DNA of 64,000 bases from Pomacea canaliculata. Its lineage: Eukaryota; Mollusca; Gastropoda; Architaenioglossa; Ampullariidae. Shown here in pieces: positions 48,815 to 61,557 of the stretch. The notes below the pieces were generated by a model, which had not been told where the DNA came from, ran no database searches, and worked only from the letters and a program-made list of their open reading frames with translations. The first letter of the stretch is position 1, and every line of letters starts with the position of its first letter. The translations under genes were made by a program, and so were the position numbers. The DNA is taken from assembly GCF_003073045.1 (NCBI RefSeq), contig NC_037603.1, positions 13,646,192-13,710,191 on the forward strand. The letters run 5' to 3'.

Positions 48815-51800
48815 ATGATGGAGCGACACGAAAAGACATGTCAGGGTGATAAGGTAAAAGAGACGTATCAAGGCGGGGTCTATCAGGGTACACCCTCCGT
48901 CCTGGAAAGTTTACAATCGCACGGGTTTTCGGTCGATACGTCGTTTGTTTTTCCGTATAGGGCCACCTTTGATTTTGAAGTTTATTTTGATCGCTCTAGT
49001 CTTCCCCAACCCCACAGCAACAACACGCGGTACACAGCCCAACACGTTCCCTTGTCCGTGTCGGTAGCCAGTAACGTTCCAGATTTTGAATCGCCGGTTT
49101 GTTTCGTCAGCGACGGCGACTCTCAAAACTTGATCGATCGCATGGTCGATCATCTAGAAAAAATTTCGGACCGGTCTTATCTTTTATTATGTGAGCGATT
49201 TAGTGACGTGCTTACAGAGCTAGATGCTGTCGATCAACAACAAAACAACTCCCCTGATAGTATTCAAATTCCCACCGCCGCCCTCAGAGCCCGATTCGAC
49301 GACTACTTGCGTCAACTACCGGTCATAGGGTTTAACTCGGGAAAATATGACATCAACGTCATCAAACCCTACCTCGTTCGCCGGTTTGTCCTTTGCGAAA
49401 AAGAAGCAGACGATGACGATGTTGACGAGACAAAAAACCCATTCAAGTTTGTGGTGAAGCGCCACAACGCATTTTTGTGCATTTGCACCCAAAAGCTGAA
49501 ATTTCTAGACGTCGTCAATTTTCTCGCGCCGGGATTTAGTTACGCAAAGTACTTGGCTGCCTACAACGTCACAGAGCAAAAAGGTTTCTTCCCCTACGAA
49601 TACGTCACCTCTCTCGACACACTACAAGAACAGCAACTCCCTCCCCACGCCGCGTTTTATTCGACACTCAAACAGAGCAACATCACAGACGAGCAGTACG
49701 CCTACTGTCAACAGGTCTGGGAGACTCGCAACATGACGTCGCTGCGAGATTTTCTGATGTGGTACAACAACCTCGACGTTGTGCCTTTTCTGCAAGCGCT
49801 CGACAACCAGATCACGTTCTATGCTACTCTCGGTGTAGACATGGTGAAAGACGCTATTTCGGCTCCCGGCATCACACTGCGCTATCTCTTCAAAACTCTG
49901 CCTTCCGACGTCTACTTTTCTCTTTTCGATGACAAAACGAAAGACATCCACTCGCTGCTTCGCGACAACATCACAGGCGGTCCCTCCATCATTTTTCACC
50001 GCCATCACGAAAAATCTCACACGTTTATTCGCAACGACATCAGCAAACCCGTACAAAGCATAGAGGGTTTCGATGCCAACGCCTTGTATCTCTGGGCCTT
50101 ATGTCAAAACATGCCGACGGAACACCCGATCATCCGTAAAAAAGAAATAATTTCAAGGGGGAAAAAAGAGACGTGTACGGTCAAAAGAGTCGCGAGTGGT
50201 TAGAGTGGGTCATGTTTTCTAAAAACATTCACATTCGACATAAATTTAATTCAAAAGAAAAACAGTTAGGAAAAAGGCGAATTCGCGTCGATGGGTGGCA
50301 TTCGGAAACGCAGACCGTCTATCAGTTTCACGGCTGTCTTTTTCACGGACACGAAAACTGCTCCCTCACGCGCGGTCGCGTCATCAACCCGTTTAACAAA
50401 AAGCCACTCGTCGAGTTGCGGGAAAAAACGCGCGAGATCACCGCGTACTTACAAAACGTCGTCGGTGTTGCTGTGCAGGAAATGTGGGAGTGCAAATGGG
50501 AAAGACAAAAAAGACCAACCCCCAAATCTCCACCGTTATACGCTGTAAAAAGCTCCCCTCCTACAGTTCCAAACGATATCCCACCGAAAACGACATTTTA
50601 GCCGCCGTGAAAGACGAAACGTTGTTCGGCCTGGTGCAGTGCGATCTTCACGTCCCCGAGGCGTTGCGCGAACGGTTTAGCGAGATGACGCCCATCTTCA
50701 AAACATTCATGTCACGCGCTCCGACATTGTCCTTTCATGCGAGCGTACGCGGAAAAATATAAACTGTTGACCTGTTCCACAAACGCTCATCGGCAGCTAT
50801 GTCGGCAACAAAGTTTTACTAGCGACTCCTTTGTTAAAAATGGTATCTTGAAAAATGGTCTCATAGTCACTGCCGTTTACCTGGTGATAGAATACCAACC
50901 CAAACCTTGCTTTAAGGCCTTTGGCGACATGGTCACCAGCGCGCGACGCCAAGGAGACAGCGATCCGTCCAAAAACATTCTGAGCGAAACGTTTCAAACT
51001 GCTAGGCAACAGTGCTTACGGCAAGACGCTCACCAACATCGCCAGCACTGCGACATTTACTACGTCGGTGACTCTGACTGTGAAAAACTGATAAACGACA
51101 GTCGCTTTCAAAAACTGACGGAACTGACGGAAGACTTGTACGAGGTAGAGATGGCCAAAAAGAACATCAACTGGGGCCTCCCCTTGCAAATTGGCTATTT
51201 CGTCTACCAGTACGCCAAACTGAGAATGCTTCAGTTTTATTACGACTGCGTGGACAAGTACGTAGACCGCAGCAACTTTCAGCTGTGCGAGATGGACACG
51301 GACTCGCTGTACATGGCTTTGGCGGCACCTCGCTTCGAAGATGCCGTCCGTCCTGAATTGCAACAACAGTTTTTTCAAGAATACACGCAATGGTTCCCGG
51401 GACAAGCATGCGACCAACATCACCGAGACTTTGTGCACAGCAAAACAAACCACAAACCCTGGGACCCCTCTGCCTGTCCTGCCTGTCTCCAACGCGCTCG
51501 CGACGACAAACGCACACCGGGCTTGTTTAAAACAGAGTACACAGGCGATGGCATCGTGGCTCTCTGCAGCAAAACTTACATTTGTTTCGGCGACACGCAA
51601 AAACTCAGCACCAAGGGGCTAAACAAATACCAAAATCAACTTGACCACAGCCATTTCAAACAGGTTTTACAGACACAGCAAGCCAGCGGTGGATGCAACA
51701 CCGGTTTCAAAACAGATGGTAAATCTATGTTTACCTACCAACAACACCGCAACTCCTTGTCCTATCTGTACATCAAGCGAAAGGTCCTTGCCGATGGGGT

Positions 51801-51825
51801 GACTACCGTACCGTTGGATATTTGA
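48815..51825 (+). pseudogene. right-arm family B DNA polymerase fossil (Polinton-type)
   Basis: Parts in order: a 3'-5' exonuclease region with GFNSGKYDINVI, a polymerase motif A-type FDANALYLWAL, an inserted region with VDGWHSETQTVYQFHGC and HGHENC (typical of Polinton and adintovirus polymerases), and motif C-type CEMDTDSLYMAL. The family is the protein-primed DNA polymerases of Polintons and related viruses. The copy is broken by a few breaks and is better kept than the left-arm copy. Confidence 0.8.
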
Positions 51826-52059
51826 GACTGCTGCTCCGTTTAGACTGCGATATCTTCAAAGCTGTGATAAAAGTTTTTCTTGTTCTTTGTGCGTCAAACA
51901 CATTTTTGCCAGTCAAACAAAGCCCTGCCTCCTCGTGGCGACTGGTGGACAAAGTTTATTAAAGTTTATACTTTTCTAAGCTTTGACGAAATGGGCTCTT
52001 TCAATACATTTTCCACAAATACAAAAACAACCATCACTCGGGTATGACAAGATGAGGGG

Positions 52060-52290
52060 GTATGACAAAATGGCCGCCACGCTCGTGACCTCATCAAGAT
52101 GGCCACCTCCATGCCACTTCCGGCAAGATGGCCGACAAGATGGCCGCCACGGATATGACCTCATCAAGATGGACGCACCCATGCGACTTCCGGCAAGATG
52201 GTCGACAGGATGGCCGCCACGGATATGACTCATCAAATGGCCGTCTCCATGCCACTTCCGGCAAGATGGCCGCCCCCGTGCGACTTCCGG
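52060..52290. repeat. right subterminal tandem repeats of the Polinton-type element
   Basis: Mirror image of 44515-44745, with CAAGATGGCCGCCACGGATA-type units. Confidence 0.75.
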
Positions 52291-52398
52291 CGGGTGTGAC
52301 GTCACGGCTCCCCAAAACGGCTCCCCAAATAGGGGGTGAAAACAACATGCCTATACTACTTATATATATACTTTTGTAGATTCTGTGTCGAACCGAGA

Positions 52399-52455
52399 AT
52401 GCTCTCCCTTGTTGTGAACAAGGAAGAAGAGAAGAAATGCCTGAGAAGCAGCTAA
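52399..52455 (+). promoter_or_regulatory. short upstream reading frame before copy D
   Basis: An 18-codon frame (MLSLVVNKEEEKKCLRSS) ends one base before the ATG of copy D. If it is in the leader, ribosomes would reach the D start only by reinitiation. The leaders of A, B and C show no such frame next to the start. Confidence 0.35.
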
Positions 52456-52456
52456 T

Positions 52457-54733
52457 ATGGGGTTGATAGAGAGCATTGCCTTCCCAGAGCAAGATGAGGG
52501 ACCAGATGCTCCAATCGTTGATGTGGAAAAGGTGCTTGGAGACCAAGCTTGGGAATCATTCCTTCACTCCTATAGCTGGTGCGTACATGGTCATGGGAAA
52601 ACATGAGAGTGAATGTGTGTAGGTCAATGTGTCTGATGAGAAGTAGTAATTAAAATCAGCACTGTCTCTAGCAAAGTAAAAGGGAATGTGTTTGAGAAGT
52701 GTGTATGCGTGTATGTGTGTGTGTTTCTGAGAAAGAGAGTATATATGTGTGTATGTGTTTGTGTGAGTTTGTGTAAATGTCTGTGTGTTAGAGAGAGCAT
52801 ATACATGTATGTATGTGAATGTGTGTATGTGTGAAATAGGTATAGCAATCTGACATATAAATCATTTTGTTCATGCTATTACAGGCTCTGCCATACTAGT
52901 AATAACAAGTTTTAACGACTACAACCTACACTTTATCTTTCATCATGGCGATAACAATTGTACAGCGTTGGCTGCAAATTTATTATTTGTAAACTGTTCT
53001 TTAAAATATCGATAACTATGGTTATAACGATAATTACAATAAGAAGATTGTATCATGATATGTTTGGTGGATTCAGAACTAATTTTTGTTTGTTAATTAC
53101 GAATGATGACAGCTTTTGGAGGTGTTGTATCAAAAAAAAGAACTCCGTAATAGACGTGCCAATGAACTACTACTATTTTGAGCAAGGGAAGACTGATATA
53201 AACTTAATGGAATCCACATTTTCTGCTAACATGGTCACTGTGAGTAGTTTTTAATTCCTAACAATTTGCTTACTTGGTTCCTAAAAGCTGACTGTCACAT
53301 TTTCTTTAAACACTAAAGTAAAGCTGGTTTTTATTGCTGTCATAAGGACAACAGTGATTTTATTAGCATGTCCTAACCAAGTTACATTCTATTATATGCT
53401 TTCGTGAACATGCTTTTATGATTGTTTGCATGTTTGTTAACCTGTTTTTTTGCATAAGAAATAGATAGACAAGAATACGAGAAGTAAAAGAAAGACAGAA
53501 AATCCCAGTGTATCAATTCCAAATGTGATATTCAAGCCTATATATATATGTGTGAACATTTTTGTTATATTATTGTTAAAGAAATTTAGGAACACTCATA
53601 TTATTTCCCAATGCCCTCAGACAGATGCGAATAACAAACAAGGAGGCTCAAGGAGACAGGCAACACCAGAAATGATCGGACTGGAGACGAGGTTCAACAA
53701 CGACACGGACACTGAGCAGAAGTACAACTTCAACTTCCAGAAGGAGAGGTCAGCGTCTGTCGAGGTCACCTACCAGCGAGGCTTCTCCATCGGTGGCAAA
53801 GCTAACTTTACTCTCGGGATACCCAAGATAGCCGAGGACAGCAGTCTAGGGGTAGAAATTGAAACTCACGTTCAGGTAAGAGCCAGAAACAGACTCAGAC
53901 TTATATTCTTTGTCCTTCTCTTCTTTGTGTTTGTTGTTCTCTTTTCTCTTATTTATTTTGTAGTCTTTGGTTTTGGTGGGGTTTTTTGCCTTCTTTTTCT
54001 TATTGTCCTTATTTGCTAGTTTTTTCTCCCCTCCTTTATATTTTCTTCTCTTCCTCCTCCTTTTCATCTTGAAGATTGATCGTATACAAGCAAGCACACA
54101 CACAAAACCACATATACAGGGAGAGAGAATCTACTCTGTGTACACTAGTATCAACTTCCCATAGGTCACCAAGACAACGGGCGAAAAACACGAGGAGAGA
54201 GTGACCACCTCGGCGACAAGCGAGATAACTGTGGCTCCCCACAGTCACTATACAATTACTGTCGTCATGGAGGAACGGAACCTGGAGGCAACGTTCAAGG
54301 TAACGTGCAGTGCTATTTCATCATTGACTATTTTTTGCAGCATATTCTAATGATATTCGGAAAAAATATCCTGCCCATATGCTACCCAGAACTTTCTCAA
54401 TTATCTCTTATACTAAGCTCATTCTTTCTATCAGACCTTATGTACAGGTAGCTCTCGACCCACTGCATCAAACTTAAGCAAACAGAGGCAGACCGTAGCA
54501 ATAACACAGATGCAGATTCTCCTCAAAATGGTTCCATGGACGTTGGAAGTAGAGCAGCAGGGATTGTTGGTCAACGGCCAGGCATCCGAAGCGAAGCAGC
54601 CCGCATCCCTGCAGAAGGTAGGATGCCTCAGAGAGGTCCAGATGCAGCAACGTCCAGCAGGCAAAGTGTCATCCAAGTGGTTGAACAGAGAGCAACAGAT
54701 GGCGTTTCCGTGTATTTTCCTAACGACTACTAA
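52457..54733 (+). pseudogene. aerolysin-like pore-forming protein, diverged copy D
   Basis: Recognisable parts are exon 1 (52457-52578, MGLIESIAFPEQDEGPDA), exon 2 (53113-53239, with VPMNYYYFEQG), exon 3 (53621-53875, VPEM-type start then ETRFNNDTDTEQKYNFNF), exon 4 (54165-54299, TSEITVAPHSHYTITV) and a C-terminal tail (about 54452-54733) ending VEQRATDGVSVYF and aligning with the tails of B and C. Phases match B. Exons 1, 2 and the tail have diverged strongly, while exon 3 is nearly unchanged. The copy looks incomplete, with about one break, and is treated as a fossil, though a shorter working product cannot be excluded. The Polinton-type element ends about 85 bp before its ATG. S4 faces it tail to tail. 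Confidence 0.65.
52690..52840 (+). repeat. (TG)-rich repeat in intron 1 of copy D
   Basis: Irregular TGTGTATG and GTGTGT units with GAGAGAGTAT or GAGAGAGCAT interruptions. The His/Thr-rich frames on the minus strand are artefacts. Confidence 0.8.
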
Positions 54734-56601
54734 GAATTAAATGTCTGCTTGAGTCATTCTCAAAATCTGTGCGAAGACCCGTCTTCTGTTCTCGAAAAAA
54801 GTGACAAAAAGGCAGAAAGGAGCCAAGACTTAAATGTAACAATAGTTTAAGAATGCTCCTGATAACCTTTTCTAATTTGGCAAAATGCCGAAGGGTCAAA
54901 ACACCGAAACACTTTAAAATATATTAAAATGTACCAAAAAAGTCTTGCCAATCATGTCTGATCTTAGACACAAAGCATGCTGACCACAAAGTTCCAGTGT
55001 CCATAACGTTTCCCACAAACCATTGGTTTCCTTTGACTTTTACTCACAGCTTCGCCAAACTATCTCTAACGACATTTGACCGTCTAAGAAGATCCTCAGT
55101 TGACACAGACTCTAAGCTCTCAAACCCTGTCTCTGGCCTTTAACCATTACAGGTTAATATTTTAGGGTTTTGACTTTATAGACTGGGTTCTCTCTGTGTC
55201 CATCTGCTCAATCGTCAGGTGCACGGACACTTAGCATTCTGCCTTCTGGGAAACATTATCATATGTCTACACTTTCATTTTACTTTTTTCAATGTATTTA
55301 AATAAAATGTGATGACTAAGTAAACTAAGCTCCCCCAACCTGTATCTGTATTATTTTATTGGACAGTGCTGTAGAAAAATGTTCTGGCTTTTTGTAATAA
55401 CAGCAAGATAATCCAAAACAACAATGACTAGCGCTTAGAACAATACTGGCCATCGAGCACAGCCTGAACATGTATATGTATATAGGGCTACTGATGATTA
55501 AATGTTGACAAGCCAGGTGTCTAATAAAATAATAGTAATTGTTATTACGTGTTTTTGTGTGTCAGGTTGAGCGGATGTATATTATACATGTCCATCAGTG
55601 GTTACTGTATTTCAGCTTTTTTAAAATTCTATGACAGTTAAGTCCAACATAAAAGGGGAAATACAGGGCATACTTAGATGGTCTTATTGAGCGGATTTAG
55701 TACTAGTCTTTCTGCTGAATTTATGTGGGTTTTGGTTTCATATGAAGAATTGATTAAAGATTGTAACTAATTTATGAAGAAGTCTGGTTTAATTGGCAAC
55801 AGCAATCATAGATTTACAAAGGTATAATCGCTTTCAATTTAGCTGTTCTACCAATAGGAGTCAAATTTCTTTCAATTCATATTTTCAAAAGAAACAAAGT
55901 CTCTTTAAAGTTATCATCATAGTTTATTCTTTGTTAGCCTTTTAAATGACTCGTTAACCATATTCTAGGTATTTTAAAGTTCTAGAATTCCATTTAAAGC
56001 TCAGACATACTCTTTACTGAGTTACTCTGAATACTTCCTAACCAGTTCATTTCTATCATCATTAATTTTTAGTCTTGATGTCTAAACAAAGTCATCTACT
56101 ATTTTGATTGTTTATTTAGGGTTAATGAAAACACAAAAGATTAAATGCCATTTCTGTCTCAAATTTTCTTCTTAGGCAAACAAAAATATTCTACAAGTAA
56201 ATTTAGACTACGAGTAATTAAAACAAAAGGTAAGCTGATGCAACAAAATGTTCATACTCTCACGCAAATTGTCAAATAAATTTACTTTTTCGGTAAAAAC
56301 AAATTAAAATGATGTATTTTATCACACAACGGGTTTTACATTTTCCTGAAGCCGAATTTTCAAAGCAGTCTACTTGGAGTAAAGCGACAGAGCAAAAGAA
56401 CTAAAAGAATTATGCATGATTGTTTGCTGAATGAGTTCTACTCAGTTATTATTTTCCATAATGTAACATTGAAAACTAAAATAGGTGTGACATTCAAAAC
56501 GGTTGTTAGTATCCACATCTCTTAATTTTTATGATAATAAAGAAAAGCACAGATCGCATCCCAAGTTCTGAATGTGTTTTGTATCATCCCAGATATGATG
56601 C

Positions 56602-59188
56602 TCAGAAACCCTGAAAGTACTGGACAAGATTTCCATCATTTCGGTTGAATGTGATCGTGGCATGATTACCTTCAAAACTTACGCTACCCTGTGACAGAGA
56701 AAAGAAACTAACAATTTATTACGATTGGCCCTATTATGAGACACATCTTATTTCTTTCTCGTATCATGAACTCGTTTTTATCTTTTGTCAGAGAGCATTA
56801 CTTTATGTCTTACCTGAAAAACAAAATTACATCTTCATGTATACATTTCACCTCTGCACTCGAGTAATAGGGTACCACTTTGAATGAAAAAATAAAACAA
56901 TAAAACTGAATTTAAGGTATGACACCAAGTCCTCTGAAAAATTTGCAAATAAAGAGGTCCAAAGAAACCAAATGGTTGCGGTATATTGTGTTTCGATCCT
57001 CAGAGTTCAATTTGTTTGTGGTGAGATGTATATGGTATCAAAGGGTCATATATGATCGCCAGATTTTTCAACATGAAGCCATGCATCATGATGAGGACAA
57101 TTGAGTAACTTTAACTGGTTTCAAGTGTCAGTGATAAACTATATATATATATCTGAAAATGTTGCATGAAAGATAATTTTCACTATGACTTACCGATCCA
57201 AGCTGGCTTCTGATTGGTCCTGGAACATCTCTGGACTGGTACATCACAACACCAGCTCCAACAATTTGGTAACTACCTCCTCTGAAAGTGTTTACTACAC
57301 TATATTTATCTGTATTAATAGCTTCAAATTTTACTGTAAATGATTGTATAGATTGTTGGAGGCGCTAGATATAGCAATATCTCATTATATGTGTACCTTT
57401 CTTGACATGATAGGTTTTTACTAGTGAGTTAAAAAATACTGATAATTTCTTGTCCCCGCTCTCTCGGCCATTTTTAGAGCAACTGTCTGCTTTTCTCTGA
57501 TATATGACGTCTTTTTTCTGCTTCAAGTGACGTGGAAGAAATGACGCACACAAGACGTCAGACACAAGACACTATTATTACACAAAATAATACACGACCT
57601 CCCTATATATATAGATAGATCTTCAAACGCGTCATATAAATATTTAAACGACAGGGACAAGCTTAAGTATAACAAACAGGTGATGATGAAGATGCCTGCT
57701 TATAAATATAGGTAGTATGAAACACCAGAAAAAATATGTTTGTGTTTATAAGTACAGAAAACATTCTTACACTGTTTACTAATTTTAAAAATATTGAGCT
57801 TACTTCCAGCTGCCATTGCTCCAACTAGGAAAAGGTGTGAAGGACCTTGTCAGCTGGACAATTCGCCCATCTCTCACTCCAGCCTTAACTACAAATGAAG
57901 AGTTTGTTTGCGCTTAGAAACAAGAGATGAACAGGAGTACTTAGGAAATAATTTCACGATAAACTAAATAATCAACTGGAGGATAATCATGGAAAACTGG
58001 CTTCACGATCTGTGGATGGCTCAATAGATGGAATTTTCATTACGATACTTCAATACAAAAAAAGAAGAAACCAATAAAATTGTAACTTACCAGGTTCACG
58101 CTGATTACTGGATGAATTTCCACCCATTGTCACTGAAAGAAATGTTCCACGTATGTAGAGCTCTATTTAAAATCCAAGTTTTACAGATGTGACAAATGGT
58201 GCAGTGAGTCTGATATCAGTTCGAACTTATTTTTGATGTATCAGAATTAGTCTGTCTAGTGCACACTCCCAGAGAAAACATCAAACACACGAGATACTTA
58301 ACTCCTCGAGCAAACGCTTTTCATAATTTTGGATGGAGGTATGTTATCATAATATAAAACACCAAGTGTTGTATAAAATAGTGACAATCACCAGCTAACA
58401 TCAAAAGATGCTAAATTATATGTAGACTCTCTCTTATCTCTCTTTAGGTTAGTTTTTAAGGTTTTTTTTTTATTGCTCCTATGTTCTTTCTTTTAAGGTT
58501 ATTATCGTGGGTGCTACAATATCACTATGCACCGGAGCAAGAAACAATTACTTGAAGTCCAATCTGTATTTTCAAGACAACATGAATTAATTTTTTTGAA
58601 TCATTAAATTGTCCAAAATATCCAAAATGTAAGAACTAATAAATAACATATCTATAACATAGATTAGTACAATTCTTAATTTCTTAAATAATGATTACTT
58701 TTTTCGATGTTGTCAACAGTATGTTTTTATTTTCTTTTTAAAAAGATTTTTTTTTCTCATTTGATGTCGCACGTAGATTTCGATATACACAATCGTGAAA
58801 GCTGGTTCGCGAACTCATAAACCACACCACAGAGAGATAGGCGGATATGCACATTACTATGTAAGAAAATTATAGCTAACACAGCTAACGAAAACTAAGT
58901 TCCGATAATAATTCTTCAAAAGTCCTTGATGTTACTTGTTCACAAGTATGGTATAGTGAAATTCTTAAAGTCGTTAGTTTATAAACCCATTTGCTAATTG
59001 TTATGTGAAGTTTAATATAAGTGCTTAATTAAACAAAATTTTAATAAAAAGAATTACTCACAGAGAGGATCTTTTCCCACTGAAACAAATTCAGAGTTGA
59101 GCTTGAAGTAGTTGTGTGTACCTCTAGCACCCAGGTCAAAATGGCGTCCTCCCTCATCAAGCACCTTATAAACATAATGACCTGTCAT
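56602..59188 (-). CDS. S4, small convergent gene of unrecognised family
   Basis: Five coding exons on the minus strand: 59188-59062, 58132-58091, 57888-57804, 57281-57194 and 56688-56602. They sum to 429 nt, 142 residues, with the same phases (1, 1, 2, 0) as S2 and S3. Exon 1 begins MTGHYVYKVLDEGGRHFDLG, exon 2 has MGGNSSSNQREP, exon 3 KAGVRDGRIVQLTRSF, exon 4 GGSYQIVGAGVVMYQSRDVP, and exon 5 GSVSFEGNHATITFNRNDGN and ends QYFQGF. Identity to S2 and S3 is low in exon 1 but clear in exons 3-5, and the cysteines of S2 and S3 are absent. Intact frames and phases after such divergence indicate coding selection. There is no signal peptide. It lies tail to tail with copy D. Confidence 0.8.
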
Positions 59189-59685
59189 CGTCGTTCTCCA
59201 GTCCACCAATCACGTTTCTTATAAAAATCTTTTCCCAATATGTCGCCAGTTAGTGTGAAATAAACTCATTTGCATCCTGGAACTGAAAATATCATCCAAT
59301 CCAATCTTTACAATTTTAGTAAATGATGGTAAGATGATACGTGACTGTTTCATTGGATGAAGTCCTGGTAGTCCCGTTGTCAGATGCGCACGTTTTCTTT
59401 GCAGTGAACTGAGAAGCTTTAGCACTCCTGAAGAAATGAAGGATTACTACGCTGGCAGGGACTTTACATCTCGTATAAAACTTATTTCGTCACTTTTCTT
59501 GGATGATTGAAGTGCGTGACGTCAATTATTAGTTTCCTACAATAATATTCTAACACGCTTGCCACGCCTACATCTCTCCAGATATGGTATGTCTTTTTTT
59601 ATCCACTTACAAGACACATCAATTGTGCCTCGGTTTGGAGAAATGCCCTATAAATAGAACATTTTTTATTTTTATTTTTTAAGTA

Positions 59686-59687
<2 letters not shown>

Positions 59688-59757
<70 letters not shown>
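59688..59757 (+). repeat. (ATT)n microsatellite
   Basis: A run of ATT units upstream of S4, between its first exon and the upstream module. Confidence 0.9.
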
Positions 59758-59758
<1 letters not shown>

Positions 59759-59989
59759 AGTTTTTAGAACATGCTAGTATTCCTATGAAGTTTTTTTTTT
59801 TTTTGTCTACCAAATAATACTCAAGCTTCGTCTGTTCCTCTCTAGTCAAAACCACGATTGGTCAAAATCAATGGCGCTCACGAACGTGGGGCGACGAGGA
59901 ATCGTGTGCTCGCTTCTTGTTGATGTGAAACTTTAAATGCTTATTAGCAAGATCAGCCAGGCCACCTTCATCTGTTATTCTTAGCAGTC

Positions 59990-60200
59990 TGTGATTCAGG
60001 CACTTGCATTTATTGTACGTCCACCTGACGAGAATTACTGAGACAATTCCGTTCGTGCGATTGGGTCGCTAGCAACAATTGAGCCAAACACCTCAGTCCT
60101 GGAGAGTGTTGAGCCATATCGGTAAAACCACAGCTGATGTCAATGAAGACATAGAGGTTATATCGAGAGCTGACCGAATCACCTGAGTGTGCTTTGTCAT
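59990..60200 (-). promoter_or_regulatory. single upstream module of S4
   Basis: Has the ATCGGTAAAACCA block and a TATA-like TATAAC (minus strand, 60157-60162) at the spacing seen in S2 and S3. The inverted repeat is diverged (GTCCACCT half only). The module is present once, so the doubling happened in the S2/S3 lineage. Confidence 0.5.
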
Positions 60201-61557
60201 TGTGTCTTCATTGACATCTTTGCATGTCTTTTGTAACAATAAAACTGTCAAGCGACTTACACGTTTAATATTCACTGTAGGTAACGCTCTACAAACTCAA
60301 AACTCTGGTTTTCAGATTTTTGTCACAGCAAGACCACAAACAAGTCTTGTTAGGCTTGTCAGGGATGTATATAGACTTAAATGTAACAATAGTTTGAGAA
60401 AACTCCTGAAAGTCTTTTCTAATTTGGCAAAATGCCGAAGGGTCAAAACACAGAAACACTTGAAAATATATTAAAATGTAACAAAAATGTATTGCCAAAC
60501 ATGTCTGATCTTAGACACAAAGCATGCTGACCACAAAGTTCCAATGTCTATAACATTTCCCCCAGACCATTGGTTTCCTGTAACTTTTACTCATGGCTTC
60601 GCCAAACTATCTCCAACGACATTTAAAGAGAAGATCATCAGTTGACACAGACTCTAAGCTCTACAACCCTGTCTCTGGCCTTTAACCATTACAGGTTAAT
60701 AGTTTAGGGTTTTGACTTTGTGGACTGGGTTCTCTTTGTGTCCATCTGCTCAATCGTCAGGTGCACGGACACTTAGCATTCTGCCTTCTGGGAAACATTA
60801 TCATATGTCTACACTTTCATTTTACTTTTTTCAATGTATTTAAATAAAATGTGAGGACTAAATAAACCAAGCTCCCCCAACCTGTATCTGCACCATTTTA
60901 TTGGACAGTGCTGTAGAAAACAGCTCTGGCTTTTTGTAATAACAGCAAGATAACCCAAAACAACAATGACTAGCGCTTAGAACAATCATGGTCATCGAGC
61001 ACAACCTGAACATTTATATGTATATAGGGCTACTGATGATTAAATGTTAACAAGCCAGGTGTCTAATAAAAAAAAGTACTTGTTATTACGTGCTTTGTGT
61101 GTCAGGTTGAGCGAATTGTGATTTCAAACAGGTCTTTTTTTAAAATATATATATATGTGTTTAAACAAACAAATGTTGACTTGTGGATAAAAGCAGACAA
61201 CATATAACTTAAATCCAAGGTATGGCATTGATATGCTACACACAGAAACTTTTTCTACGGAGCTGCTTGATGCCCATCTGTTCTAAGTAGTTGACTTCTG
61301 TCCTGGTATCTTGAATAATACATGTCCATCCGTGGTTACTGTATTTCATGGGGTTTTTTTTAAATTCCATGACAATTAAGTCCAACATAAAAGGGGAAAT
61401 ATGAGGCATACTTAGATGGTCTTATTGAGCGTATTTAGAACTAATCTTTCTCCTGAATTTATGTGGGGTTTGATTTCATATAAAGAAAAAGATTAAACAT
61501 TGTAACTAATTTATGAGGAAGTCTGGTTTAATTGGCAACAGCTATCATAGATATACA

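Larger units (their letters stand above)
44421..52372. mobile_element. fold-back Polinton/Maverick-type fossil element
   Basis: An element of about 7.95 kb made of two inverted arms of nearly 4 kb around a spacer of about 190 bp (about 48310-48500). The ends read AGGATATATATAAGTAG and, on the other strand, AGTATATATATAAGTAG; AG termini suit Polintons. TTTG flanks both ends, perhaps part of a target duplication. Each arm carries subterminal tandem repeats and a protein-primed-type family B DNA polymerase region. No integrase, packaging ATPase, protease or capsid gene was recognised. The element is broken: several breaks in each arm, more in the left. The close match between arms suggests that the inverted doubling is young. 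It could also be an assembly fold-back. Confidence 0.75.
54826..60372. repeat. tandem unit II, copy 1 (contains S4)
   Basis: Begins at AGACTTAAATGTAACAATAG in the 3' flank of copy D. The second copy begins with the same block at 60373 and runs past the window. Offset between copies is about 5.55 kb at the start and 6.11 kb at S4/S5, because of insertions in copy 2. Confidence 0.85.
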
